A stretch of 60,738 bases of DNA from Bacteroidales bacterium UBA4230 (lineage in GTDB: Bacteria > Bacteroidota > Bacteroidia > Bacteroidales > UBA932). The position numbers were made by a program, and so were the translations under genes. This document shows positions 48,766-55,633 of this stretch, piece after piece (the stretch's first letter is position 1; the number at the start of each line of letters is the position of its first letter). The notes under the pieces are model-generated. The model did no database searches and had not been told where the DNA came from. It saw only the letters and a list, made by a program, of their open reading frames with translations. The stretch spans positions 8,094-68,831 of the forward strand of contig DGXO01000032.1 in NCBI GenBank assembly GCA_002395605.1, written 5' to 3'.

Positions 48766-49971
48766 TCAGTCCTTCAGGAGCGCTTTATATGATACCCTTG
48801 CCGAATCCAGCGCGGGCATATTTTCCTTAAGGATAGGCTCCGTAGGCGGAGACTCCATCTTGAGCGGATTTATGGGAGAACCGTTTTTCCAAACACGGAA
48901 ATCAAGGTGCGGGCCGGTTGCCGTGCCTGTCATGCCAACATAGCCTATGACCTGGCCCTGAGATACCCTCTGCCCGGCTTGTACGGCATACCTTGAAAGG
49001 TGAAGGTAGGCGGTTGTGTACACGGAATTGTGGCGTATCTTAATTGTTTTGCCGCCTCCGCCACCCCAGCCGACGCTTATGACGGTTCCGTCACCAATAC
49101 TCATGACGGGAGTGCCGGTGGGCGCTGCGTAATCAACCCCGGTGTGGGGCCTGACAGTACCGTGGACGGGATGGCGCCGGTGAAGGGAATATCCGGAAGA
49201 TATCCGTGTGAACTTGAGCGGAGCCTTGAGGAAGGCCTTTCTCATGCTCTCTCCCTTTTCGTTCCAGTAGGTATTTCCTCCGTCTCCCTGGTCAAAATAG
49301 ATTGCTGGAAGACAGGTGCTGTCCCTAAGGAATTCGGCATAGGACACCCTCTCAATGCCCACGGATTCACCTTCACAGATATTTTCCGTGTAGAGAAGCC
49401 GGAAGCGGTCTCCCTTTTGAAGGCCGAAAAAATCCACGGTCCAGGCGTAGATGTCGGAAAGGTCCGTAATAAGTTCCGGAGAGGCCCCCGCAGCCGTCAT
49501 GTCATTCCATAGGGAGGAAGTGATGGTGATGTCGGCCGATTTCTGGATAGCCTCCACAGGCCTTGTGTAAGGCCATACGGAGAGGGAATCCTGGCAGCAA
49601 AATACGGTGCGGCGGATACGGCTGTTGTCATAGACGATATAACTGAGCCTTGTGGAATCCGAGTAGTAAGCCTCCCAGGTATTGCCTGCGCGGAGTTTCC
49701 TAGGGTCGAAGACAGTGTCGCAGGCCTCCAGAAGAGCCTGAACCTTGTTTCTGTCAAGGCCAAGGCCCGTTACCCAGGCCGTAAAGTTGTCTCCGGGGCG
49801 GATGCTCCCTCCAACCACCCTGAATGAATCCGTGCAGAATCCAAGCGGGTAAACGGTGTCACGCGTGCTTTGGGCCGAAAGCTCCGCTTCCGGGGCCTTC
49901 CCGCCACCGCGTAACCACCCGCAGGAGGATACCAGAACAAGTAATAATATAATGTGTAAAAGCTTTCTCAT
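48766..49971 (-). CDS. M23 family peptidoglycan endopeptidase, lipoprotein
   Basis: This 401-residue lipoprotein has lipobox LVLVSSC. A LysM-free N-terminal region contains a domain often seen before M23 (about 60-260). The LytM domain then has the zinc ligands in HTGVDYAAP, AYLHLSRY and GPHLDFRVW, all present, so it should be active on cell-wall cross-bridges. A -7 box TAAATTTG on the minus strand lies 14 nt upstream of the ATG. Confidence 0.9.
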   Translation of the reverse strand: MRKLLHIILLLVLVSSCGWLRGGGKAPEAELSAQSTRDTVYPLGFCTDSFRVVGGSIRPGDNFTAWVTGLGLDRNKVQALLEACDTVFDPRKLRAGNTWEAYYSDSTRLSYIVYDNSRIRRTVFCCQDSLSVWPYTRPVEAIQKSADITITSSLWNDMTAAGASPELITDLSDIYAWTVDFFGLQKGDRFRLLYTENICEGESVGIERVSYAEFLRDSTCLPAIYFDQGDGGNTYWNEKGESMRKAFLKAPLKFTRISSGYSLHRRHPVHGTVRPHTGVDYAAPTGTPVMSIGDGTVISVGWGGGGGKTIKIRHNSVYTTAYLHLSRYAVQAGQRVSQGQVIGYVGMTGTATGPHLDFRVWKNGSPINPLKMESPPTEPILKENMPALDSARVSYKALLKD

Positions 49972-49985
49972 ATATTCTTAATTCG

Positions 49986-49993
49986 CAAATTTA
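49986..49993 (-). promoter_or_regulatory. -7 promoter element TAAATTTG of the M23 peptidase gene
   Basis: A consensus match on the minus strand, 14 nt before the ATG at 49971. Confidence 0.6.
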
Positions 49994-50007
49994 TAAAAAA
50001 AGTCAAA

Positions 50008-50041
50008 TAAAGAAAAGGGGCCGGGAAGAAAGTCCGGCCCC
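50008..50041 (-). terminator. Rho-independent terminator on the minus strand
   Basis: GGGGCCGG and CCGGCCCC form a perfect 8-bp stem around a 9-nt loop, followed on the minus strand by TTTTCTTTATTT. Confidence 0.65.
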
Positions 50042-50260
50042 TCAATAAGAACACAACCGTTACGGTGACCGAGAATTCCGTAAAACCGGTATGCATAGTA
50101 AAGTTACAGAGCGTGAGACGCGGTGTCAAATTTTGGGATGCTTTATTTTTCTTTGGTTAAATGCTTGATAACCAAGCGGATACGAGCGGTTTTAGTATGC
50201 TGAATTTCCAAAAACGGCCTCCAGGACCAACTAAATGGTGTTTTCTTTGAGATAATTTTG

Positions 50261-50268
50261 TATTTTTG
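50261..50268 (+). promoter_or_regulatory. -7 promoter element TATTTTTG of the YgiQ gene
   Basis: A consensus match followed by 8 nt and the ATG at 50277. Confidence 0.6.
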
Positions 50269-50276
50269 CCTTCGTT

Positions 50277-52205
50277 ATGGCAGAAACGGCATATATGTTC
50301 CCCACATCCGTAAAGGAAGTGGAAGCCCTGGGATGGGACTACATTGACGTAATCCTGTTTTCCGGAGACGCATTCATAGATCATCCGTCCTTCGGCACGG
50401 CTGTCATTGCAAGGTGGCTTCAGAAGTGGGGCTACAGGGTGGCCGTTGTGCCCCAGCCCAACTGGAGGGACGACCTCCGGGATTTCCGTAAACTGGGCCG
50501 TCCCAGGCTCTATTTCGGCCTTAATTCCGGCGCCATGGACTCTATGGTCAACCATTACACCGCCTCCAAGCGCCTGCGCCACGACGACGCCTACACCCCC
50601 GAGGGCAAGGCCGGCGCCAGGCCGGATTATGCCGTAACCGTCTACACCAAGATCCTTAAAGAGTTATACCCGGACGTCCCGGTCATCATAGGAGGCATTG
50701 AAGCCTCCCTCAGGCGCCTTACCCACTACGACTACTGGAAAGACTGCCTCATGCCCTCCGTCCTCTATACCTCCGGGGCCGATTACCTTTGCTACGGCAT
50801 GGGAGAAAGGCCCATGCTGGAACTCACAAAAGGCATAGAAAAAGGCTGGAGCCCGCACAAGATGCATCAGATTCCACAGATTGCATTCTTCATTAAAGGA
50901 AGGGTTCCGGAGGGGGCAGGCGTCCCGGAATCGTCGCTTCGCGACCCCTCCCATGCGCCGTCGCTTCGCGAAGGCTCTGGGCCCCTCCCTCTTACGCGGC
51001 CGAGGGTGGCCACGGATTCCGGGACGCCTGCCCCCTCCGGAACCCTGGTGCTTCATTCATTCGAAGAATGCCAGAAGGACAAAATTGCCTTTGCCGAGAA
51101 TTTCCACTGGATTGAGACCCATGCCAACATGATGCACCCGGATACCATCCTGGAGCCGGTAGGGGAGGGTTATGTGCAGATTAATCCGCCTTATCCTCCG
51201 GCAACGCAGGAGGAAATGGACAGTTTCTGGGACCTTCCGTTCACCAAGCTGCCGCATCCGCGGTACAAGGGCAAGCGCATTCCGGCATACGACATGATAA
51301 AGTTCTCCGTAAACACTCACAGGGGCTGTTTCGGCGGTTGTAACTTCTGTACCATTGCGGCGCATCAGGGAAAATTTGTCCAAAGCCGAAGCGAGGCCTC
51401 CATCCTGAAGGAGGTGAAAGAGCTTAATAACCTTCCGGACTTTGCCGGAAATATCTCCGACGTAGGCGCCCCTACGGCCAACATGTATGGGATGCACGGC
51501 AAGAACCTGGAACTCTGCGACAAATGCAAGCGCCGCAGTTGCCTCTTCCCCAAGAGGTGCCCCAACCTTGACTGCAGCCATACCCGCCTCATGGAGCTTT
51601 ACAAGAAGATAGACGCCACCAAAGGCATTCGGCACAGCTATATAGGCAGCGGCATCCGCTACGACCTCTTCCTCACGGAAGACGGATTTGTGGACGAAAG
51701 CTCCAAGCCATACCTCAAGACTTTGGTCCTTGACCACACTTCCGGAAGGCTCAAAGTGGCCCCGGAGCACACTGAAGACCATGTGCTCCAGAAGATGGCC
51801 AAGCCTTCCTTCAAGCTCTTTGAGCGTCTTCGCAGGGAGTTTGACAAGATTAACCGTGACGCCGGAACCCATGTAGGGCTTGTACCTTATTTTATATCGT
51901 CCCATCCCGGATGCACCCTCAAGGATATGGAGTGCCTTGCAAACAATCCCGCGCTCAAAGGCATCTGGATGGACCAGGTGCAGGATTTCACCCCTACGCC
52001 CATGACAACTTCTTCCGTGATGTTTTACAGCGGAATAGACCCAAGAGACATGAAACCCGTGTTTGTGGAGCACGACCCCGAGCGCAAAATGAAGCAAAAG
52101 TCATTTTTCTTTAAAAATTCTTCAAAAAATAGCGGCAAGCACTTGCAAGGTTCAAAACAAAAGCCTAATATTGCAGGCGGAAAGACTAAACCTAAATACA
52201 AATAA
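50277..52205 (+). CDS. YgiQ family radical SAM protein carrying an in-frame palindromic insertion
   Basis: This 642-residue protein has a vitamin B12-binding-like N-terminal part, a radical SAM core with cluster ligands C351-x3-C355-x2-C358, and a Lys/Ser/Asn-rich tail. YgiQ proteins are widespread; their reaction is not known. Residues about 209-257 are encoded by a 146-bp palindromic element (50901-51046) and read as Pro/Gly/Ser/Arg-rich, low-complexity sequence. On both sides the chain follows the family (PQIAFF before, LHSFEECQKDK after), so the insertion probably loops out. A small conserved protein follows 9 nt later. Confidence 0.88.
   Translation: MAETAYMFPTSVKEVEALGWDYIDVILFSGDAFIDHPSFGTAVIARWLQKWGYRVAVVPQPNWRDDLRDFRKLGRPRLYFGLNSGAMDSMVNHYTASKRLRHDDAYTPEGKAGARPDYAVTVYTKILKELYPDVPVIIGGIEASLRRLTHYDYWKDCLMPSVLYTSGADYLCYGMGERPMLELTKGIEKGWSPHKMHQIPQIAFFIKGRVPEGAGVPESSLRDPSHAPSLREGSGPLPLTRPRVATDSGTPAPSGTLVLHSFEECQKDKIAFAENFHWIETHANMMHPDTILEPVGEGYVQINPPYPPATQEEMDSFWDLPFTKLPHPRYKGKRIPAYDMIKFSVNTHRGCFGGCNFCTIAAHQGKFVQSRSEASILKEVKELNNLPDFAGNISDVGAPTANMYGMHGKNLELCDKCKRRSCLFPKRCPNLDCSHTRLMELYKKIDATKGIRHSYIGSGIRYDLFLTEDGFVDESSKPYLKTLVLDHTSGRLKVAPEHTEDHVLQKMAKPSFKLFERLRREFDKINRDAGTHVGLVPYFISSHPGCTLKDMECLANNPALKGIWMDQVQDFTPTPMTTSSVMFYSGIDPRDMKPVFVEHDPERKMKQKSFFFKNSSKNSGKHLQGSKQKPNIAGGKTKPKYK
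50901..51046. repeat. 146-bp palindromic element inside the YgiQ gene
   Basis: Perfect 32-bp inverted repeats at 50901-50932 and 51015-51046 flank an 82-bp centre. The centre has its own small hairpin GTCGCTTCGCGAC (50933-50945) and a second partial copy of it (CGTCGCTTCGCGAA). The reading frame stays open across the element. Confidence 0.9.
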
Positions 52206-52214
52206 AATTTGATT

Positions 52215-52586
52215 ATGCCAGACACCAAGAAAAGACACGTCGTAAGCTTTGAGAAGATGAATGCACTCCATCCGGACTTGGCTGCCGCTTTTCAAGAGAA
52301 ATACCCCAGAGGCTTCAGCGATTACCTCAACGACCTCGTGAAATACCCCAAACCGGACGGCACCACCTTCTACGCCGTAACGGTAGAAACCCAGGAAGCC
52401 ATATATCTTGTCAAGATCAATGTCAAGACAGACGACCTTGAGGATGTAGCCCGCTGGCTGGAAGGTGAAGAAGACGCCGAAAACGAGGCCGTGGCCGGCG
52501 GAGCACCTGATTCCCCGGAAGATTCCGGAGAAACTCTCCCAGACGACAACATAGCTCAGTATTCATCAGGAGCTGATGACGAATAA
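52215..52586 (+). CDS. Conserved hypothetical protein (123 aa)
   Basis: The N-terminal part (HVVSFEKMNALHPDLAAAFQEKYPRGFSDYLNDLVKYPKPDGTTFYAV) resembles a small Bacteroidetes protein of unknown function I have seen in this context. The C-terminal third is very acidic and disordered. It may bind a basic partner. It sits between the YgiQ gene and the ClC gene, overlapping the latter by 11 nt. The ATG at 52215 is preferred over a TTG two codons upstream. Confidence 0.7.
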   Translation: MPDTKKRHVVSFEKMNALHPDLAAAFQEKYPRGFSDYLNDLVKYPKPDGTTFYAVTVETQEAIYLVKINVKTDDLEDVARWLEGEEDAENEAVAGGAPDSPEDSGETLPDDNIAQYSSGADDE

Positions 52587-54339
52587 GTTTATTTGGGCCC
52601 CTTTGCGGGCCCTTTTGCGTAAGGTGCCTGAGAGTACGGCGCTCCTTGGCTTGTCTGTCCTGACAGGCCTTCTTTGCGGTGTGGCCGCCGTGCTCCTGAA
52701 GGTTTCCATCCACGCAATCCAGGGCTGGCTTTCCGGCATTATGCCCGGCAGCCGCCTGCCTTACCTTGTGCTTCCAGGCGTGGGAATGCTCCTGAGCCTT
52801 CTCATAGTGAGGTACGTGGTAAAGGACAATATCGGCCATGGTGTTACAAAGGTGCTCCAGGCCGTTTCACGCTCCGAGTCAAAAATCAAGCGCCACAACA
52901 TGTGGTCGTCCCTTGTGACCAGTGCGCTTACAATCGGCTTTGGCGGCTCTGTTGGTGCCGAAGCCCCCATAGTTTACACGGGTGCCGCCATCGGCTCAAA
53001 TCTTGGCCGGTACCTTGGGATGTCCTACCGCGGAATGACCCTTCTGCTTGGATGCGGTGCTGCCGGCGCCGTTGCGGGCATCTTCAACGCTCCGCTGGCC
53101 GGAGTGCTTTTTACGCTGGAGATACTCCTTTTCAACCTCTCCATGTCCGGAATCCTGCCGCTTCTCCTGAGCTCAATTTCGGCCACGCTGGTCAGTTATC
53201 TGTGCCTTGGCAGGGAGAGCGTCTTTGCCTCCACAATAGTGGATTTCCAGATGGGGAATCTTCCGGCATATCTGCTTCTGGGGATGCTCTGCGGCATTTC
53301 TTCCCTGTATTTCATACATGCCACCCTTGGAATGGAAGACAGGTTGTCGCGCCTTAAGAATCCTTATCTCAAGTGGATACTTTGCTCAGTTGGCCTTGGG
53401 GTTCTGATCTACCTTTTCCCGCCGCTTCACGGAGAAGGCTACAACTTCCTCATGCCGCTTCTTAACGGGCTGGACCCTGAGATCAGCGGCACGCCCCTTG
53501 GCATACTCATGAATTACAGCTGGGGCATCCCCCTGTTTTTCCTTCTGGTAATGCTCCTGAAGGTGTTCTCCATGACTTTCACCAATTCCGGCGGGGGAGT
53601 GGGCGGTACCTTCGGCCCTACGCTTTTCTTTGGCGCCCTGGTTGGCTTTGTTGTGGCCGATGTCATAAACCAGATTGCCCCCGGGGCGGTTCCTGTGGCC
53701 AATTTTGTGCTTGTGGGGATGGCCGGCCTCATGGCGGGCGTAATGCAGGCTCCGCTCACGGCTATCTTCCTCATTGCTGAGATTTCCGGAGGGTATCAGC
53801 TGCTGGTGCCGCTTATCCTCACTTCGGCCGTAGCGTATGGCACAACGCGCATTTTCGAGAAATATTCCATTTACACAAAGCGAATTGCGGCTTCCGGAGA
53901 ACTCCTCACCCATGAGGCCGACAAAGCCGTCCTCACCCTCCTCAAAATGGACAATCTACTGGAAAAGGATTTCCTTCCCGTGCGCGTGGACGACACCCTT
54001 GGGAAGCTGGTCGAGGCCGTTGCCTCCAGCGAACGTTCCCTTTTCCCGGTTGTAGACGGCAGGGGACGCTTCCAGGGCTATGTAACCCTGGCCGATATCA
54101 GGAAGGACATGTTCCATCCAGAGCTATATGAAGAGCGCCACGTTTTCAACTACCTGAAATCCGCCCCGGAATACGTTCATCCCGAAGAGCCTATGGACTC
54201 CGTAATGCGTAAATTCGAGAAAACCGGCGCCTGGAACCTTCCCGTAGTGGACGATGACCGCAAATACGTCGGCTACCTCTCCAAGTCAAAGATTTTCAAC
54301 GCCTACCGCGAATCACTCAAAGACTTTTCTCAGGACTGA
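52576..54339 (+). CDS. ClC family chloride channel/transporter with CBS domains
   Basis: This 587-residue inner-membrane protein has 10 or more hydrophobic segments, the ion-selectivity motifs GGSVGAEAP (GSGxEGP-like) and GGGVGGTFGP, and AGIFNAPLAGVLF. Two CBS domains fill residues about 450-585 and may bind adenine nucleotides. The position equivalent to the gating Glu of the first motif is Ala-Glu shifted (GAEAP), as in other Bacteroidetes members, so it is unclear whether it is a channel or a Cl/H exchanger. Confidence 0.9.
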   Translation: MTNKFIWAPLRALLRKVPESTALLGLSVLTGLLCGVAAVLLKVSIHAIQGWLSGIMPGSRLPYLVLPGVGMLLSLLIVRYVVKDNIGHGVTKVLQAVSRSESKIKRHNMWSSLVTSALTIGFGGSVGAEAPIVYTGAAIGSNLGRYLGMSYRGMTLLLGCGAAGAVAGIFNAPLAGVLFTLEILLFNLSMSGILPLLLSSISATLVSYLCLGRESVFASTIVDFQMGNLPAYLLLGMLCGISSLYFIHATLGMEDRLSRLKNPYLKWILCSVGLGVLIYLFPPLHGEGYNFLMPLLNGLDPEISGTPLGILMNYSWGIPLFFLLVMLLKVFSMTFTNSGGGVGGTFGPTLFFGALVGFVVADVINQIAPGAVPVANFVLVGMAGLMAGVMQAPLTAIFLIAEISGGYQLLVPLILTSAVAYGTTRIFEKYSIYTKRIAASGELLTHEADKAVLTLLKMDNLLEKDFLPVRVDDTLGKLVEAVASSERSLFPVVDGRGRFQGYVTLADIRKDMFHPELYEERHVFNYLKSAPEYVHPEEPMDSVMRKFEKTGAWNLPVVDDDRKYVGYLSKSKIFNAYRESLKDFSQD

Positions 54340-54356
54340 TTTTCCCTGGCGCTCAA

Positions 54357-54371
54357 GTTCAGGCGTTTTTA
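54357..54371. repeat. 15-bp direct repeat, left of the toxin-antitoxin pair
   Basis: GTTCAGGCGTTTTTA, identical to 55061-55075. It directly follows the ClC gene and overlaps a weak terminator-like hairpin (CCTG/CAGG plus T5). Confidence 0.75.
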
Positions 54372-54393
54372 GGATGTTTTCGAAAACTTTCAT

Positions 54394-54401
54394 TATCTTT
54401 G
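54394..54401 (+). promoter_or_regulatory. -7 promoter element TATCTTTG of mntA-hepT
   Basis: A perfect match followed by 8 nt and the ATG at 54410. Confidence 0.65.
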
Positions 54402-54409
54402 CGTAGGAT

Positions 54410-54724
54410 ATGAGACTGATTCGAAGGAATATGGCACAGATTAGAGCCTTGTGTGAAAAGCATAAGGTGTTACAGCTTTATGTTTTTGGATCAGTTTTGA
54501 CCGACAAATTCAACAAGGAAAGCGATATTGATTTCACGGTGATTTTTGACCGTAATGCACTCCCGCTACTTGTTTACGGAGAAAACTATTTTGAATTCAA
54601 GTTCGCTTTGGAAGCCCTCTTGAAACGGGATGTGGATTTGGTTGAATATAATGCCGTCAAGAATCCCTATTTCAAAGAAGAACTAGACGAGACCAAACAA
54701 CTCATCTATGGACAGGCATCTTAA
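54410..54724 (+). CDS. mntA: MntA-type antitoxin, minimal nucleotidyltransferase
   Basis: This 104-residue nucleotidyltransferase-fold protein has exactly the antitoxin motif GS-x10-D-x-D (FGSVLTDKFNKESDIDF). In the HepT-MntA system MntA adds AMP to a Tyr of HepT and so silences it. The gene overlaps hepT by 17 nt, the usual order. The A/T-rich codon use differs from the ClC gene just upstream. Confidence 0.88.
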   Translation: MRLIRRNMAQIRALCEKHKVLQLYVFGSVLTDKFNKESDIDFTVIFDRNALPLLVYGENYFEFKFALEALLKRDVDLVEYNAVKNPYFKEELDETKQLIYGQAS

Positions 54725-55052
54725 AGCACATCTGTATGATATCAAGGTAGCTATTGAGGAAGTTTACTCTTTCTTTGAGCAGGTTCCTAAGCGCTTTGAC
54801 GAGTACCAGAAGAATCTGATGCTCAGACGTGCCATAGAAAGAAATATAGGCATTATTGGAGAAGCTACCAATAAGATTCTTAAAGCTCAGCCGGATATTG
54901 CCATATCCCATGCAAAGGCTATAATCGCTACAAGAAACCGTGTCATCCATGACTATGCGGCCGTGACAGATGATGTCATGTGGAAGATTGTCATCAACGA
55001 CCTTCCACAGCTTAAAGAAGAAGTCACTGCACTGTTGTCAGATGAGGAATGA
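54708..55052 (+). CDS. hepT: HepT-like ribonuclease toxin (HEPN domain)
   Basis: This 114-residue helical HEPN protein has the RNase motif R-x4-6-H ending in the AMPylated Tyr (RNRVIHDY). Such toxins cut RNA when their antitoxin is lost. It is coupled to mntA. Both genes lie between 15-bp direct repeats. The complete motif suggests an active toxin. Confidence 0.88.
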   Translation: MDRHLKAHLYDIKVAIEEVYSFFEQVPKRFDEYQKNLMLRRAIERNIGIIGEATNKILKAQPDIAISHAKAIIATRNRVIHDYAAVTDDVMWKIVINDLPQLKEEVTALLSDEE

Positions 55053-55060
55053 TTTCTCCG

Positions 55061-55075
55061 GTTCAGGCGTTTTTA
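55061..55075. repeat. 15-bp direct repeat, right of the toxin-antitoxin pair
   Basis: GTTCAGGCGTTTTTA, identical to 54357-54371; here it sits in the loop of a CTCCGG/CCGGAG hairpin. Confidence 0.75.
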
Positions 55076-55144
55076 ACACCGGAGGCAAAAATCTAATAGT
55101 CTCTCGTTTGCCCCGTGGAGGTAAACTATTGATTATAAATACAA

Positions 55145-55188
55145 TACATAAAATAGGGTGCCGTTTAAACGACACCCTATTTTATGTA
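55145..55188. terminator. Bidirectional terminator-like palindrome
   Basis: Two 22-nt arms pair with a single mismatch around GTTTAAAC, and A- and T-rich ends flank the GC-rich middle (AAAATAGGGTG/CACCCTATTTT). It probably ends the mntA-hepT transcript and shields the switch region. Confidence 0.7.
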
Positions 55189-55308
55189 AAACGCCATATA
55201 TCAGCAACTTAGCTCCACGCTAATCCAGTTTATTGTTTTCACTGCCCTTTTCTGTCCTTAGGTTTGAAGAAACATCATTATTTTCAATATCTTTTAACAT
55301 AAAATCGC

Positions 55309-55316
55309 TATATTTG
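55309..55316 (+). promoter_or_regulatory. -7 promoter element TATATTTG inside the invertible segment
   Basis: A perfect consensus match; in the present orientation it drives transcription towards 55634. Inversion would turn it towards hepT. Confidence 0.65.
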
Positions 55317-55322
55317 CCTTTG

Positions 55323-55366
55323 TCAGAGGGAGAAATCCTCTGATAAAGGTGCATTAGCGCTTTTTT
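55323..55366 (+). terminator. Leader hairpin followed by an attenuator-like terminator
   Basis: TCAGAGG/CCTCTGA (55323-55343) forms a 7-bp hairpin. Next, AAAGGTGC-ATTA-GCGCTTTT pairs over 8 bp with two wobbles and runs into TTTTTT ending at 55366. Transcripts from the -7 box would meet it within about 45 nt. Confidence 0.5.
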
Positions 55367-55633
55367 ATGCCTTAATCCAAAATACCCGCCAGTATTATTA
55401 TTCAAGAGGCTAAGAAGTGAAATGCTCTCTTTCCACTAGTCTATGCTGGGCTGCTTTTCTAATGCAGTGCCCTCATAACGACCGGGTGGAGAGATGATGT
55501 TTCTTCAAAAGTACTCTTGAATGGGCCTCTTGGCGGGGGCTCTGGATTAGGTACCTAGGGCTACTGAGTCTCCCCACCTTTGTTGTATAGAACCGTATCA
55601 GGGAGGACTGGCGGTAATGAGTAAACCAGCAAG

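Larger units (their letters stand above)
49972..50276. other. 305-bp intergenic region with a terminator and a possible small RNA
   Basis: It contains the M23 promoter (49986-49993), a strong minus-strand terminator hairpin (50017-50041) and the YgiQ promoter (50261-50268). No open frame looks coding. The terminator has no known gene upstream on the minus strand, which hints at a short RNA gene between it and about 50100. Confidence 0.5.
55263..55509. promoter_or_regulatory. Putative invertible (phase-variable) promoter segment
   Basis: Perfect inverted repeats TTTGAAGAAACATCAT (55263-55278) and ATGATGTTTCTTCAAA (55494-55509) enclose 215 bp. The only consensus -7 box inside is TATATTTG at 55309-55316, pointing towards the BIG2 lipoprotein. 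Size, repeat length and promoter-inside layout match Bacteroidales invertible promoters. The recombinase is not nearby in this window. Confidence 0.7.
55053..55633. other. 581-bp non-coding region with an invertible-promoter structure
   Basis: After hepT come the right-hand 15-bp direct repeat (55061-55075), a 44-bp near-perfect palindrome (55145-55188), and then a segment bounded by 16-bp inverted repeats (55263-55278 and 55494-55509) that holds a -7 promoter, a hairpin and a terminator-like hairpin. The remaining 124 bp to the ATG at 55634 have no -7 box better than CACCTTTG (55577-55584). Confidence 0.7.

Noticed and set aside
55577..55584. CACCTTTG as a fixed promoter of the BIG2 lipoprotein gene
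   Set aside because: The first base of the -7 consensus is wrong and no -33 element is visible; it remains a fallback if the inverted-repeat promoter proves not to be used.
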